64,000 bases of DNA from Sporopachydermia quercuum (taxonomy: Eukaryota; Ascomycota; Sporopachydermiomycetes; Sporopachydermiales; Sporopachydermiaceae). The notes beneath the pieces were generated by a model. The model made no database searches. It saw only the letters and a program-made list of their open reading frames with translations, and was not told where the DNA came from. This document shows positions 28,612 to 39,640 of the stretch, one piece after another. The translations under genes and the position numbers were made by a program. The first letter of the stretch is position 1. Each line of letters begins with the position of its first letter. The stretch covers positions 1,426,001 to 1,490,000 of the forward strand of contig BCGN01000002.1 of NCBI GenBank assembly GCA_001599295.1. The letters run 5' to 3'.

Positions 28612-29852
28612 AAGTCACTGATATTTATTCTTAAGGTGTTTTGAACAACGAAAGAGCGTTACAGCGTTACAGCAAGCTTTGTAATTGAAAGCATGTTTCA
28701 AATTGTTTATCTGTTTGATCATTTATTTTGTTTATCTGATGAGAATGAAGTTTTTATCATTGTAATGCTTTCCCTCTTCCTTATGAATACCTTACCTACT
28801 CATTTCTCATTTACCTCACTTATTTAATATTTTGGTCTTTCTTCTGACTCCTTCTTGTACATACTAAATAGACACTATATGACAAATGCCTTCATTTATC
28901 TGCTTGGGAAGTAAACTTTTTTTCTTTCATTATGATCTGGCTTATTAAAGAGGTTTGGGATACTACGTACGTTTAATCATTGCATTTAATGAATTTTATC
29001 TTGTAATTTGTGTAGAGTTATTGATTTAGTACAACAGTCTGTCGTTTGAAATTGAATAACTGTAATGAATCCACGGATCAACCTCTAATTCTCATACTAA
29101 TCACATCACATTCAACATATGTTTTTGCAGAGCCCATACCAACTGCTACCCATTAACTAAACTTAGAAGATAATAAATGGCTAGCCAACTGTTAAGATAC
29201 TCATTTATCCATTCAATTCTATTGCCAATATATCAATGTAACAGCAAATTGAACCCTTTGGACAACACCTCAAATATGCAATCGCCTTCCCCTTTCCCAA
29301 CACTTTTCTCTCTTCCCCATTATATTGAAGATTTGCTTTCCAATTCTATTTCCGTTTCCATTTGCATATGAAAATGAAATTTGTATTAGTCAACAAAAAT
29401 CCTTTCACTTTCACTCTAATGGTCACACATATATTTCAGCCCCCATTATGGGACAAAAATATCATTAGCTTCATGTCATACAAAGAAAAAATATTTATCA
29501 TGGAGAACATATTCTAAAGAAGTATCAATGAAGGAAAGAGAATAGCCTACAAATTTGGTGGAACGTGGAAATCAGAATAAACAAGTATATGAAGCTATTG
29601 CCACGGTTGTTTTGAAGGAGCAACGAAGAGAAATTTGAAAGAATTAGGTATTCATAGTACTGTTGTTGACAGAAGGAAGGAGGGTAGTTAGCTATTTTCA
29701 GGTCAATTCAGTTCAGCTCAGTTTAGACCAAGTTTCAACTATCAACCTTTATTTCAGCTTAATAGAATTGGCGAAGTTAGTTGACGGAGATTTAGTTTTT
29801 TCTACATCAACGAAAAGAGTTGATCCATTTCGTTCGTGAGCATTTATACAAA
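28612..29852. other. Intergenic RIM2-FCF2
   Basis: About 1.2 kb with no supported gene. A 64-codon frame from an ATG at 29177 has no homology that I recognise and is probably chance. The frame leading into FCF2 from 29820 lacks an ATG until 29853. Confidence 0.5.
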
Positions 29853-30515
29853 ATGGCGCCAGCACTTGTGCGAAGTCCAGATCTAGACGACACTGACTTG
29901 GAGAAGCTGTTACAGCAAGCAAAGAAGAATCTACAATACGAGGAAGATGTGAAATCAAAGAAAACTGGTGAAAATAACGACGAAATTTCAAAAATAAAAA
30001 CCCAAGTGAAACATATACCAAAACTAAATGTTCCAGAATTATCAGAGAATAAACAGAAAACCAGGAGCAATAAGAAGAAGAGCGATAGCAGTCTACCTGA
30101 ACCAGCCAAAGTCGTGAACGAGAGTGCTGAGAGGAGGAAACGAAGAGAGGATGCGAAGTTAACAGCTGGTAAAGCATGGTTTGATATTCCTAAAGCTGAA
30201 ATGACTGACAGTTTAAAGAGAGATATTAAGCTCATAAAGATGAGAAATACTCTTGATCCTAAACATCATTATAAGAAAGCCGATGTATTAAATAGTGAAT
30301 ATTTACAAGTAGGAACTGTAATGGAAGGTAATACAGAATTTTTCTCAGCCAGGTTGACAAAGAAAGAAAGAAAGAAGACAATTGCTGATGAGATTTTGGA
30401 TGACATGAATTCGCAGAAATTTTTCAAAAGGAAGTATAAAGAGATTCAGGAGAAGAACGTCAGTGGGAGGAAAGCATTTTACAAGAAACTACAGGAACAA
30501 AGAAAGAAGTTTTGA
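29853..30515 (+). CDS. FCF2: Pre-rRNA processing factor Fcf2
   Basis: A 220-aa nucleolar protein (yeast Fcf2 is 217 aa) starting MAPALVRSPDLDD. The C-terminal half is the Fcf2/TdIF2-type domain: GKAWFDIPKAEMTDSLKRDI, then IKMRNTLDPKHHYKK, YLQVGTVMEG and FFSARLTKKERKKTIADEI, ending in KKLQEQRKKF. The N-terminal half is charged and probably disordered. Fcf2 acts in the SSU processome at the early cleavages A0-A2 that release 18S rRNA. The upstream TTG-started extension is rejected because the ATG at 29853 gives a family-like length. No intron is needed. Confidence 0.93.
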   Translation: MAPALVRSPDLDDTDLEKLLQQAKKNLQYEEDVKSKKTGENNDEISKIKTQVKHIPKLNVPELSENKQKTRSNKKKSDSSLPEPAKVVNESAERRKRREDAKLTAGKAWFDIPKAEMTDSLKRDIKLIKMRNTLDPKHHYKKADVLNSEYLQVGTVMEGNTEFFSARLTKKERKKTIADEILDDMNSQKFFKRKYKEIQEKNVSGRKAFYKKLQEQRKKF

Positions 30516-30948
30516 TAGAATTAATAATGGTTATGTAGCATATAAATCGACTCATTTTATTACTATTATGATGAAGTAAATATACCTTCAGTACTAGGAA
30601 TCTACCAGAACATTTGCTCGATGATTGACATTTGAATCTGACTTTCTTGTCATTGTCATAAGTGAATCTTAGTAGAAGACGTCGATCCAATTTCCAAAAG
30701 AGCTCACAATGTGGAAATTTAGACTATTACTAGATTCTGTCGATGAGACGTGAAACAACCAACAGAAATTGACATAATATCAATAACTGTAAACTTCATT
30801 TTGACGGCATGTTCATTGTTGATATACAATACTTTTATATTTCTTTCGAATTGATATCTTCAAGGAAGGAAAGACATTCTCATGGCTTAGCTTCCTAGCT
30901 CTTCTTTGGTAACTACTGCATAACCAATTTTTCGTTTCGTTCAATACC
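30516..30948. other. Convergent intergenic FCF2-MED8
   Basis: About 430 bp between two 3' ends. I see nothing beyond AT-rich sequence suited to polyadenylation. Confidence 0.5.
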
Positions 30949-31940
30949 CTAATTGACAGCCCCTGGCTTCTTGTTTTGGTAAATGAACTGATTAATCTCA
31001 TCAATTGACATCAAATTCCCATCAGCTGAATGTGCTCCACCAATGTTTTCCATCCAATCAGCAGGAAACCAATCAAGCTTCAAATCAGAACCATCGACAC
31101 ATTTCCCTTCATCAAGTTCACTTCTTGTATAAAATCCAAGAAAGTTCCTTTTCCTGATCTCTTCGTCTATAATGTCATTTGCTTTTTTGTTCAGCTCTTC
31201 ATCAGATCTTAAAGTGATTCCTTTTGACATTTCCAAAGCCTGATCTATCCACTCTTCTATCTCCGGTAGATATTTCTTTCTCAATAGCGTAGACAGTAGT
31301 GTTTCTTCAGCTGATGTTGGGAAAGTTGGCATTGGAAACACAACAGATGAGGCAAATGTTTCTGAATGTTGAGATAAGGCTGTTGATAAAGATATTAATT
31401 GTGTACTTATGATGTTAAATTGTGATTGAATAGAGCTCCTGTTTTCATCGATTGTTAGTAAATAAATCAACGGGTAGCAAGCGAACCTGTAGAAACATAT
31501 CAGGAAAGTATGAATACTTGATTGGCAATATCATTTNGGATAATAGCAATAGACCTACTGTGAAGTATTCCCTTCAAACACCGCCTAGCAACATTTCTTT
31601 TTGTGCATCGTTCTCAGGGAATAATTACGACTACTCCAGAACGATCCGAGTCACAACTTACCAGGGAGGAAGCAATGGATATGAAATTGTATCTCTTAAT
31701 TTGTTCAATGAATTTGTCAACTGAAGTTCAATTGTTAGTCATATAGCTTAAAAGTTTTCATGATAGCTAGTTCCGTACTATGAGATACACTTGCCGCGTA
31801 TTACTTACTTGTCTTAACCGAGTTCTAATAACCTCCAGTGATTCTATAGGAACTTGTGAATACTGTGAAGGATCAATTGGTGTAGTAGTATTTTCATTTT
31901 TCATTGGCTGCTGGCCTATTGGTGTACTATTCTTACTCAT
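30949..31940 (-). CDS. MED8: Mediator subunit Med8, three exons
   Basis: Exons 31940-31809, 31720-31662 and 31438-30949. Introns are 88 bp (donor GTAAGT, branch GACTAAC) and 223 bp (donor GTAAGT, branch TACTAAC about 13-20 nt before the acceptor). The spliced protein is 226 aa (yeast Med8 is 223 aa). Joining exons restores the Med8 N-terminal helix: PIESLEVIRTRLRQ / LTNSLNKLRDTISYPLLPP / W-SSIQSQFNIISTQL. The later segments SSVVFPMPTFPTSAEETLLSTLLRKK and EIEEWI are strong family matches. Med8 is a Mediator head subunit that contacts Med18/Med20 and TBP. A single-frame reading would start at residue 59 or so and lose the head-anchoring helix. The N at about 31537 is in intron 2. Confidence 0.93.
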
Positions 31941-32105
31941 TTTGATGATGTAGGCTTAGGTATATTCTTTCTAAAAGTTTCAATCGTTAATTCTTAGTTG
32001 ATTGCCAATTCACTTCTTCTCCAAATAGTTCTGTCAGTTCTTCTCTTCTTTTTTAATTTTTATTTTTATTTTGTTTTTATCCTCAAGTTCTATCTCAACC
32101 GTCAG

Positions 32106-32137
<32 letters not shown>

Positions 32138-32846
32138 CTCTTATTCTATTATTGTAGTTGATCAATCTAATGTCTCCCTGATACTGATACGATGTAATTT
32201 ATTCAATTCTATGAGATGATAAGATACGCTATTCTATTCTGTCTGACGTTTCGGCCATCAGCTTGTTTCTTTTTACAATCAAAAAATACAACGAATCAGA
32301 GTTCCTCGTTCTATATCTATTCTCATCACTTTTCTCATTATCAATAGNAATTCCTTCTTACAATTGTATCATAAAATCTACAAATAATAATTAATGATAT
32401 GAAAAGAGAAATTCAATATGTTCACATGGGACATTGGATCACCACATTGTTTCTCATCTCGTTGTATCTGTCTCGTTTCTGCAGAATAGAGGACAAGCAA
32501 TGAGGAAAAGCTATAAGGAATGAGGAGTGTTTCTCCTTTCATTATCAATAGTCTTATAATATAATAAAATTTATTTTCTTGTATTTTCTTGTATTATTGT
32601 ATCTTATAATGATAATTTGGTATTGCCATTTGACTATATTGTGAACTGTGAGTTATAACGTATCATTGATATCTTTTGTGAAATAGAAACTGCAAATGAT
32701 TACAATTGATAAGCTCTGTAGCAGAGACCACTGAGGGAAAGACCTATTGAGAATTATTTCAAATAACACTCAGATTAAAGGAGACCAAAGGGGCTCAGAA
32801 AGGTTGTAAATATCTACCATCATTATAACTACTTAAATCAACAACA
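31941..32846. other. Divergent intergenic MED8 - WBP11-like gene
   Basis: About 900 bp with both promoters, a (TA)14 run and otherwise featureless AT-rich DNA. No gene seen. Confidence 0.5.
32106..32134. repeat. (TA)14 microsatellite
   Basis: Perfect TA dinucleotide run of 14 units in the divergent promoter region. Likely length-polymorphic. Confidence 0.9.
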
Positions 32847-34359
32847 ATGGCAAAATTCAATGACCGGAATCCCGTAGAGGCAGAAAGTATGTATCGTTGT
32901 CATTTGAGCTTTCCATCGAATGTGCATACTAAATGAAAACCAACTATTTAAATAATCAACCCACTAACTGAATAATTATCAGGAAGAAAGAAGAAACAGC
33001 AGGAAATTAGGAAAATCAAAGAAGAGAAAATCCAGAAAAGAAATGAAAGATTAAAGTCCTTAGATCCTAGTCGTCTACTGAGACGAATAACGGGGCTACA
33101 ACAGTTGAAAGCAAGTAGGAAAGGTAAATTACCGATAAGCGAGGAGAACCAATTGAGCCGTTTACTGAAAGATTATGAGTCAATTACTAAAAAAGACAAG
33201 ACAAACGGTGATGAGGAAGGTAGTATTGCTGGACATACCAGTACTATTAGTAAAACGAGGAAGAATTCATTTGCTGGAGATCTGAATCAAGAGCTGACTG
33301 AATTCAGAAAAAAAATCAGCCGAAAGTCAACTGAGGAGATCAACAAGGGAAAGAAAGGATATTTCAGGGAGAGTTGCTTCTGGGATCCAGTATGGAAGTA
33401 AGTATAATGAAGATCATTTGATAAGAGCAAAGAGCAAAAAGCTTTGAGCTTAGGGCATTGATTCTAAGAGCTTTCAATACACTTAATACGATTCACAGGA
33501 AGTATACTAACAAATATTCAACAATAGTCCAAAAGGTATAACCCCTGATAAATATCAACATATCCCGTTTCCTTTCAAACCATCTAATAAGCAAATCAAA
33601 TCAAAACATTATGCGGCATCAAAAATTCACTTACCTCTTAATGATAAAACCATCGATATCAATATGATTCCAATACCGAGTGGAAAACCAACATTCCTTC
33701 TTGATTTATTACCTGAAAATATGAAATCAGCCGTAAAAAAGAAAGAAGAAGTGAAAGTTACTTATGAAGCCGCTCCTGTTGTTAATGATTTATATAAAGA
33801 TACAGTCACTAGTGGATTTATTCCTATGGCAGTTAGAAAGAAATTAGGAGATAACGATAGTAAGCCTAACAAGCACAATGGAAACAATAGTAATATTGAT
33901 AACGACGATAATGGTAATAATATTAGAAATAGAGGCAAGGATCAGCAGCATACAGATAATATAGCAAATAAACACTTAGCGCCAGAAAACGAACAAGAAG
34001 GGTCACCATTGAAGAGAGAAGTGTCTACTGAAGGAAATAAGAAAGCAGTGATGGAAGAAGTTTCTGACAGTGATATCGAAGCTGATTTGATTGACATAGT
34101 AAACAGTCCAGATAAATCATCAGATATAGAGGAAGAAAACTCATTCTCTAAAGAAACCAAAGAAACAAACTATATCAACATAGAGAGACCAATAGAGATG
34201 CCCATTAGTGAAGATAATACTGAAGATGTGAATGAAGAACCTAACTTGAAAAGAAGAAAGACTGATTCAACACAGAAGGAAATTAGAACAGTTAAAGCAT
34301 CGTCAGGTTTGCTTACTGGTTATGATTCAGGTTCAGACTCAGATTCCGACGGAGATTAG
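32847..34359 (+). CDS. WBP11/Saf1-like splicing factor, three exons
   Basis: Exons 32847-32886, 32983-33397 and 33528-34359; 428 aa. Introns are 96 bp (donor GTATGT, branch CACTAAC 32962-32968) and 130 bp (donor GTAAGT, branch TACTAAC 33505-33511). The N-terminus after splicing (FNDRNPVEAERRKKKQQEIRK) matches the WBP11 N-terminal domain. The second junction restores FWDPVWNPKGITP, like the DP-x-x-NP segment of the family. A short proline-type motif IPIPSGKPTF and the C-terminal FIPMAVRKK (WBP11 proteins have F-V-P-x-A-V/L-R) support the call. WBP11 is a spliceosome-associated nuclear protein that binds PQBP1/WW proteins in animals. The rest is Asn/Asp/Glu-rich and disordered. Prolines are fewer than in animal WBP11. 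No clear Saccharomyces counterpart comes to mind, so no yeast symbol is given. Confidence 0.7.
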
Positions 34360-35034
34360 TTGTATAGAAAGAAAAGAGAGTTTCCCTTGAGATGCCTAAT
34401 GTATATAATAGATAAATTGATATTGGAAGCTCCTGAGAACTGGCTTTTAAGCAGTTCTGATCGTTGTTAAACCGATATTCTAGTTGGTGATAATAGATAT
34501 ATATTCTATCTAGACAGATTATGATCTGTCCTTATCTTGAGCAGATGCTTGAAGGTATATACAATTGCTGGTTTATTATGTTTGTTCGGTTGTTATTGCA
34601 GCACATATTATGTAAACAGATCACTGCGAACATATTCCTCCACTGGAAAAATATTAAACTCTCCTTCTCTCTCTATTACAAACGCTAACAACCAGCAAAC
34701 AATAATAGAAATACTACAATTAGTTATCGATATTTGATTTGAATGCTTATATCATTTCTATAGATAATTGCTATTTTCTTTCTTCTCATTATATCATTAA
34801 CCATGATCGAACCACTACAATTGAACAAGCATTCCAATTAGTCACAGGTCCACAATGAAACAATACAGAACTACGTTGAATATGCAACTATAATAAGTTT
34901 AACAATCCTTATACCTTTTCATTAAATAAACTAAAGTAGAAGACTGTTTACATAAATAATGAACAAAAACACATGATGAAATAGGAAATAAACCAATTTC
35001 ATTTCATTATTTCCTAATGCAAAGTGTCAAAGAC
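34360..35034. other. Convergent intergenic
   Basis: About 675 bp between the 3' ends of the WBP11-like gene and ATP4. A 66-codon frame at 34537-34737 starts with TTG and shows one hydrophobic stretch; not supported as a gene. Confidence 0.5.
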
Positions 35035-37078
35035 TTATTTGGCAAAGATCTTCTCAACATCAGCAATAGCTTGAGCCAAAACTTGTTGTTGGAATTTAGG
35101 GTTGGTGATTTCCTTTTGGACATTAGCAATAACAGTTTCTGCTAATTGCTTTTGTTCTCTTTGACGAACAGATGCTTCATATCTAACCCATGAGTCCAAA
35201 ACAGACTTAGCTTCAGTAGCCAACTCAACCTTTTGCTTTAATTCGAAAACTTCAGCTTCAGTCTTAACAGTTTCCTTGGAAACTTCAAATAAGATCTTGG
35301 TAGTGTCAACGACATCCTTTAATTGGGAAACAGAGTCAATTCTTTCTTGAACGGCTTCAACGTGCTTAGTTCTAGAGCTGTTCAAGATATCGCTGATGTT
35401 CTTAACAGCAGAGTCAGCGTAGTCCTTATATAAAGGAGCAACACCCTTAGAAACACCATAAGTGAAAGCTAAGAAACAAGCAAGTAAGATAGATTCTTCA
35501 TTGACAACGTACAATTGGTTGGAAATAACATAAATCAAACCAGCAGTTGAGGTAGCCAAAATACCAGTCTTAGACAAAGGACTGTTACCAGGAAGAGCAT
35601 CAATGATAGAAGCAGCCTTGGTTTTAGGATCTTCAGGGGCAGAAGAGTAGGATCTCATAGATAATGCACTAAATCAAATTCACCATCAATTGATTGGAAA
35701 ATTCATTAGACTACAATATAAGAATACTCATTTGTTGACCTTTTCCTTTGATAATATAAAGCCATATAATCATAAAATCAAACAGTCGATATCCATATAT
35801 TGTTATCATAATGATTCCATAATTGATGAAGAATGGTTAGTAATCGTTCTGAACAAAATATGTATAGATTTGAAGAAAAAAAATCCTGAATAGAGGTCTT
35901 GACGGTATGGAGATGATGAGACGTTGCTAAACCATTGATGACTATTGCTGATCGAATAGACGCGTAAGACATCAGAAATCAACTGTGCAATCATGTGGAA
36001 TAAATATCAAGAAAACACGCAGACTTTTGCATAGATATCGACATTTGGGAATGACTAACTCCAGGACAAATAACTCTAAAAAATCCAATATTTCTCTCTC
36101 GGTTGAAAGTAGTTGAATGTGGAGCAAACTTGTCGGTAATAGTTATTGAACCCTTTCCTTTCGTTATATAAGAACAATAATATGTGGTATGCTTTCATTT
36201 CACCAACCAGCAATCGAACCGAACTGCCTCAATTCTGTTTTTATTGATTTCTGTGTAATAGAGAACTGGTCATTTCCTCTCTAACTTCCTAACACGAAAT
36301 CTTACCCATCCCTATAATCAATGAACTAACAAATAAATCAATCACTTCATCAATCTCTAAAACAAGTTCAATATCCAATTCAATCACTTTTTCATTCAGA
36401 TGATCGTTTCCTCAATTAATTCTATCTTTATACTAATAATTCACATACGGAGCAACTCTGAGTCCACCCAAAGAAGGTCTAAGAGCTATAAACAATTTGT
36501 TAGAAACAAGCAATAATTATGAGTCTACACACCGTTTAGCTCAAACAATATTTATGATGAAAGATGATTTTTCAGATCGTCATTACTGTTGAACAGTTTG
36601 GATACTTCTTAATGTGACTTGTCAATGACCTTCTTCAGATCATCGATTATCTCTCCCTCATACCACTGATTCGACAATAGCTGCAACAACCGAATTNCAG
36701 TCAATTCTGAGATCAAAGCACTAGTTGATCCTCTTATGCACTGAAAGATTTCTCTTGCAATACATTTTCCATACATTTAACAATCTATCAAATTAACACC
36801 ATAAATTGTAATTGAACAACCATCCCCAAACCTCAAATCACCATACATCAACTCCCTGTACATATCACACTCATCAACATGAACCATGGACCTCATTTCC
36901 CCATCCAATACCAACCAAAATTTACATCAATTCAATCATATCCAAATCCAACATTCAGTAATATCGTCAAATCTTACAATTCATCCAAAATATCATAGAT
37001 ACCCGGCAACTAATCCAACTCCATTCCATTCATGCCCTTACCTCTCAAAGAGCTTGAAGCAGCTAATCTAAGACTCAT
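35035..37078 (-). CDS. ATP4: ATP synthase subunit 4 (b), three exons
   Basis: Exon 1 37078-37042, exon 2 36485-36449, exon 3 35668-35035; 235 aa (yeast Atp4 is 244 aa). Intron 1 is 556 bp (donor GTAAGG, branch TTCTAAC near the acceptor). Intron 2 is 780 bp (donor GTATGT; the only TACTAAC lies about 170 nt before the acceptor). Phases fit at both junctions. Exons 1 and 2 supply an Arg/Ser/Leu presequence (MSLRLAASSSLR-ALRPSLGGLRVAP) that runs into ALSMRSYSSAPED at the start of exon 3, where cleavage is expected. The mature part has two membrane segments (about residues 60-100) and a long stator helix (KHVEAVQERIDSVSQLKD, then EAKSVLDSWVRYE). Subunit b is the peripheral stalk of F1Fo-ATP synthase. 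The exon 3 ORF alone would lack the import signal. Confidence 0.88.
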
Positions 37079-37173
37079 CTTGCTTAAGCTATTAAATACA
37101 ATTCAATTAATTTATATGTATATATTAATTGATCCTCAGTACTAAACAACTGGTGTTTTGACTGCTCATAAGT

Positions 37174-37356
37174 CTATCCAAGACGTTCTTTCTCTTCCTT
37201 ATTCAATTGTAATTTGTATAGTAATGTATACAATTCTAAAGGATTCACCATTCCTACTCGACGACGTTTGCCAATTCTGAGGGAGTTTTCACATTGGCCG
37301 AGAATGGAATATACGGAGAGGATAATAATTGTACGTAGTTCATCTGATAGATGCAT
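37174..37356 (-). CDS. Small MZT1/MOZART1-like protein (candidate)
   Basis: A 60-aa protein from an ATG at 37356, ending 95 bp before the ATP4 start on the same strand. It reads as two to three helices: ELRTIIILSVYSILGQ, a basic link GKRRRVGM, then VNPLELYTLLYKLQ. The pattern 'helix, short link, G-x-V-NP-x-x-L-x-x-L-x-x-KL' resembles the Mozart1 family (animal version ...G-I-NP-E-AL...). These proteins bind the N-terminus of gamma-tubulin complex proteins and help recruit gamma-TuC to spindle poles. Mzt1 is known from Schizosaccharomyces and Candida but lacking in Saccharomyces. Similarity is short and judged by eye, so this remains a candidate. An out-of-frame ATG 10 nt upstream overlaps the start, and an upstream coding exon cannot be ruled out. 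Confidence 0.42.
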   Translation of the reverse strand: MHLSDELRTIIILSVYSILGQCENSLRIGKRRRVGMVNPLELYTLLYKLQLNKEEKERLG

Positions 37357-38053
37357 TGTGTGGCATCTATAGGAAATGTATGGGATGGGAATGAGATGTG
37401 TACGGTAGGAGAATAGGGGCTACACCCAAACATCGCAGATTGAACATTGAGATGATAAAGAAAAAAGTTACCCGGAGTAGAATGAAGAGAGGGGTTTACG
37501 AGATATCTATATGAAAATTAGAAGGGAGTAAATGATGGATTGATAAGTGGAGATAGATAAGATGAGTATCCTAGATTCAATTGCGGTATCTATATTCATC
37601 ATTAATGAAAGAGCAGTTGAATAAAAGATCTTCTATTGATTTGGATAACATAACATGATTCTATTATTATATGTGATTTTAGTTCTTCTTATATGTAGTT
37701 TGATCAGTTTCTCTATGGCGAGCTGTGCTGAAAGCTCCCTCCTTATGTTCCATATTAAAACTTATCATGTATAGCACATTTGTTGTCTGGTATCTTCTTA
37801 CTCATGACTTCTCCGCGAGAAGATTGGATTATTCCTTCAGAAAATTGAAGAAATATCAATTCTATAAAATAATACAAGTTTAGGTTCTAACCTATGAAAT
37901 ATTCAGTATCAACCATTACGGTTGTGAATGTGTATGAAATGCCATATTATTCAGATCATTATCATGATCAGAGAATTACGTGAAGATTCTCACCTAAAGC
38001 AACTTCTTAAAGCCTATAACACATGCCAAAGGTGTTGCTGAGCATGGGGTATC
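37357..38053. other. Intergenic MSI1 - MZT1-like gene
   Basis: About 700 bp between two minus-strand genes. No further exon or ORF that I can support. Confidence 0.5.
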
Positions 38054-39640
38054 TTATCCTCTTAATCGAGTTCTTTCCTCTAACGATGCATCACCAGACT
38101 GCCCAACAATCGAGTCAGCGGGCCTCCAGATTTGAACTTCATTATCAGCACCCACACTACACATAGTCCATGGTTCTCTAGGATTCCAGTCAATATCCAT
38201 AACACCTTGACTATGACCACCATGAATAAACAATAATTCAGGAGGACCTTCTGATAAAGCTGATTCATCTGATACAGGATCATTAATTCTTGAAACATCC
38301 CATAACATAACTCTTCTATCAGATATAGAAGCACTTGCGAGTATACAAGAATTATGAGGACTCCACTCTAATGATGAAACAGAATCCTGATGTCCAACCA
38401 TTGAATGAATCTTCTGATCGAATCTTCGCAAATCCCATAGAGTAATTGATTTATCTTCTGAACCCGTAGCAAACAAATACTCGTTGAATGGATTAAAGGA
38501 AACTGCATTAATGGGCTTTTTATGACCATCAAGATTGATCTGCGTGCTATCTGCTTGCAGACGAATATCATGAGACCTAATTGAACAGTCGTCTGCGACG
38601 CTAACAAACAAAGAATCATGACTTCGAAACCATTGAATATCGTTGACCTGTGCATTGTGTCCTTTAAACACTCTTGATGGGCCAATTATAGATGTGTTTT
38701 CTCTCCACTGTTTGATGTTCCATAAAGCAATTGTAGTATCTTCAGATCCCGTCAAAAGACTTCCTTCTTGCTGTAAATTCCACGAAATACCAAAGGTATC
38801 ACCGTGATGATGTTTCAATGTTAATTCTGGTTTCCCTTTAGGATTAGGAATACTAGGGTGTTTCGTTCTATCATATATATATGTCACACCATTGAGACCG
38901 CATGTTCCTATAATATCAGGCTTTTGGGGCATATACCTTGCTCTATTAACTTCTCCTTTATCATGTATAATCCTTTGAATGATTCTCAAATTACTTTTCT
39001 GTGTTGGATTTATACCAAACTCATTCTTATCATTATCAAATGATTTCAAATCTGGCATCTGAGACCCCAATTGTGGGAGATCTATATCACCAATCTGTAA
39101 GTACTCAGATGCTGCACCGGATGTATATGAACCTAATAACAATCTATATTTTGCATAATTGGTTGATGGATCCCTGTATTTATCATTCATACCGTTAGTC
39201 GGACATTAAGAAATGTAGATAACTTATCGATTCAGCATCCAGAAAAACACTTACACTTCGACATCTGGAAACCATTGGACTGTTAAAGAAGGCCATAGTA
39301 ATGTAGATACTATACACATATCATAAAGATATGNGGCATTTTTTTTCCAGATTCTATGCTCTATTAGGCCGTTTTAATATGTTAGTATTTAATCAATAAA
39401 TTCTGATAATAGAACTATAATCCATATCACTAATGTACAGATTCTGATAACTTCTTTAATGCTTACCTTTGCTAATCTCAGCTATATCAACTCGAAGGAC
39501 AGTTGTGTTAGTTTCAATTACCCATTTTGATATATAGTATTTTGAAATATAGTCCAGTTGCTATCAACCTTCAACTTCAGCCTATTCTCAACTACCTTAT
39601 GTCACCAAATTCACATACCATCATCAAAGTCGTCCCCCAT
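38054..39640 (-). CDS. MSI1: CAF-1 subunit Msi1 (RBBP4/7-like WD40), four exons with a microexon
   Basis: Exons 39640-39619, 39481-39467 (15 nt), 39360-39255 and 39173-38054; 420 aa (yeast Msi1 is 422). Introns are 137 bp (donor GTATGT, branch AACTAAC), 106 bp (donor GTAAGC, branch TACTAAC 39387-39381) and 81 bp (donor GTAAGT, branch GACTAAC). The junctions give MGDDFDD-AEISK-EHRIWKKNAPYLYD..., the H4-binding N-terminal helix of RBBP4/7 proteins, then LLWPSLTVQWFPDVE-VDPSTNYAKYRLLLG. Seven WD repeats follow, with VNRARYMPQKPDIIGT and ELLFIHGGH as in Msi1. The protein is the histone chaperone subunit p48 of chromatin assembly factor 1. Msi1 is preferred to its paralogue Hat2 because the propeller (RIIQRIIHDKGEVNRARYMP, INAVSFNPFNEYLFATGSED) reads closer to Msi1. 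The apparent ATG at 39190 lies inside intron 3. An N at 39334 is in exon 3. Confidence 0.88.

Noticed and set aside
34537-34737. 66-codon frame downstream of the WBP11-like gene
   Set aside because: TTG start, one hydrophobic run only, sits in a convergent 3' region.
39055-39190. ATG at 39190 as the MSI1 start
   Set aside because: It lies within intron 3; upstream exons restore the conserved N-terminal helix and the expected length.
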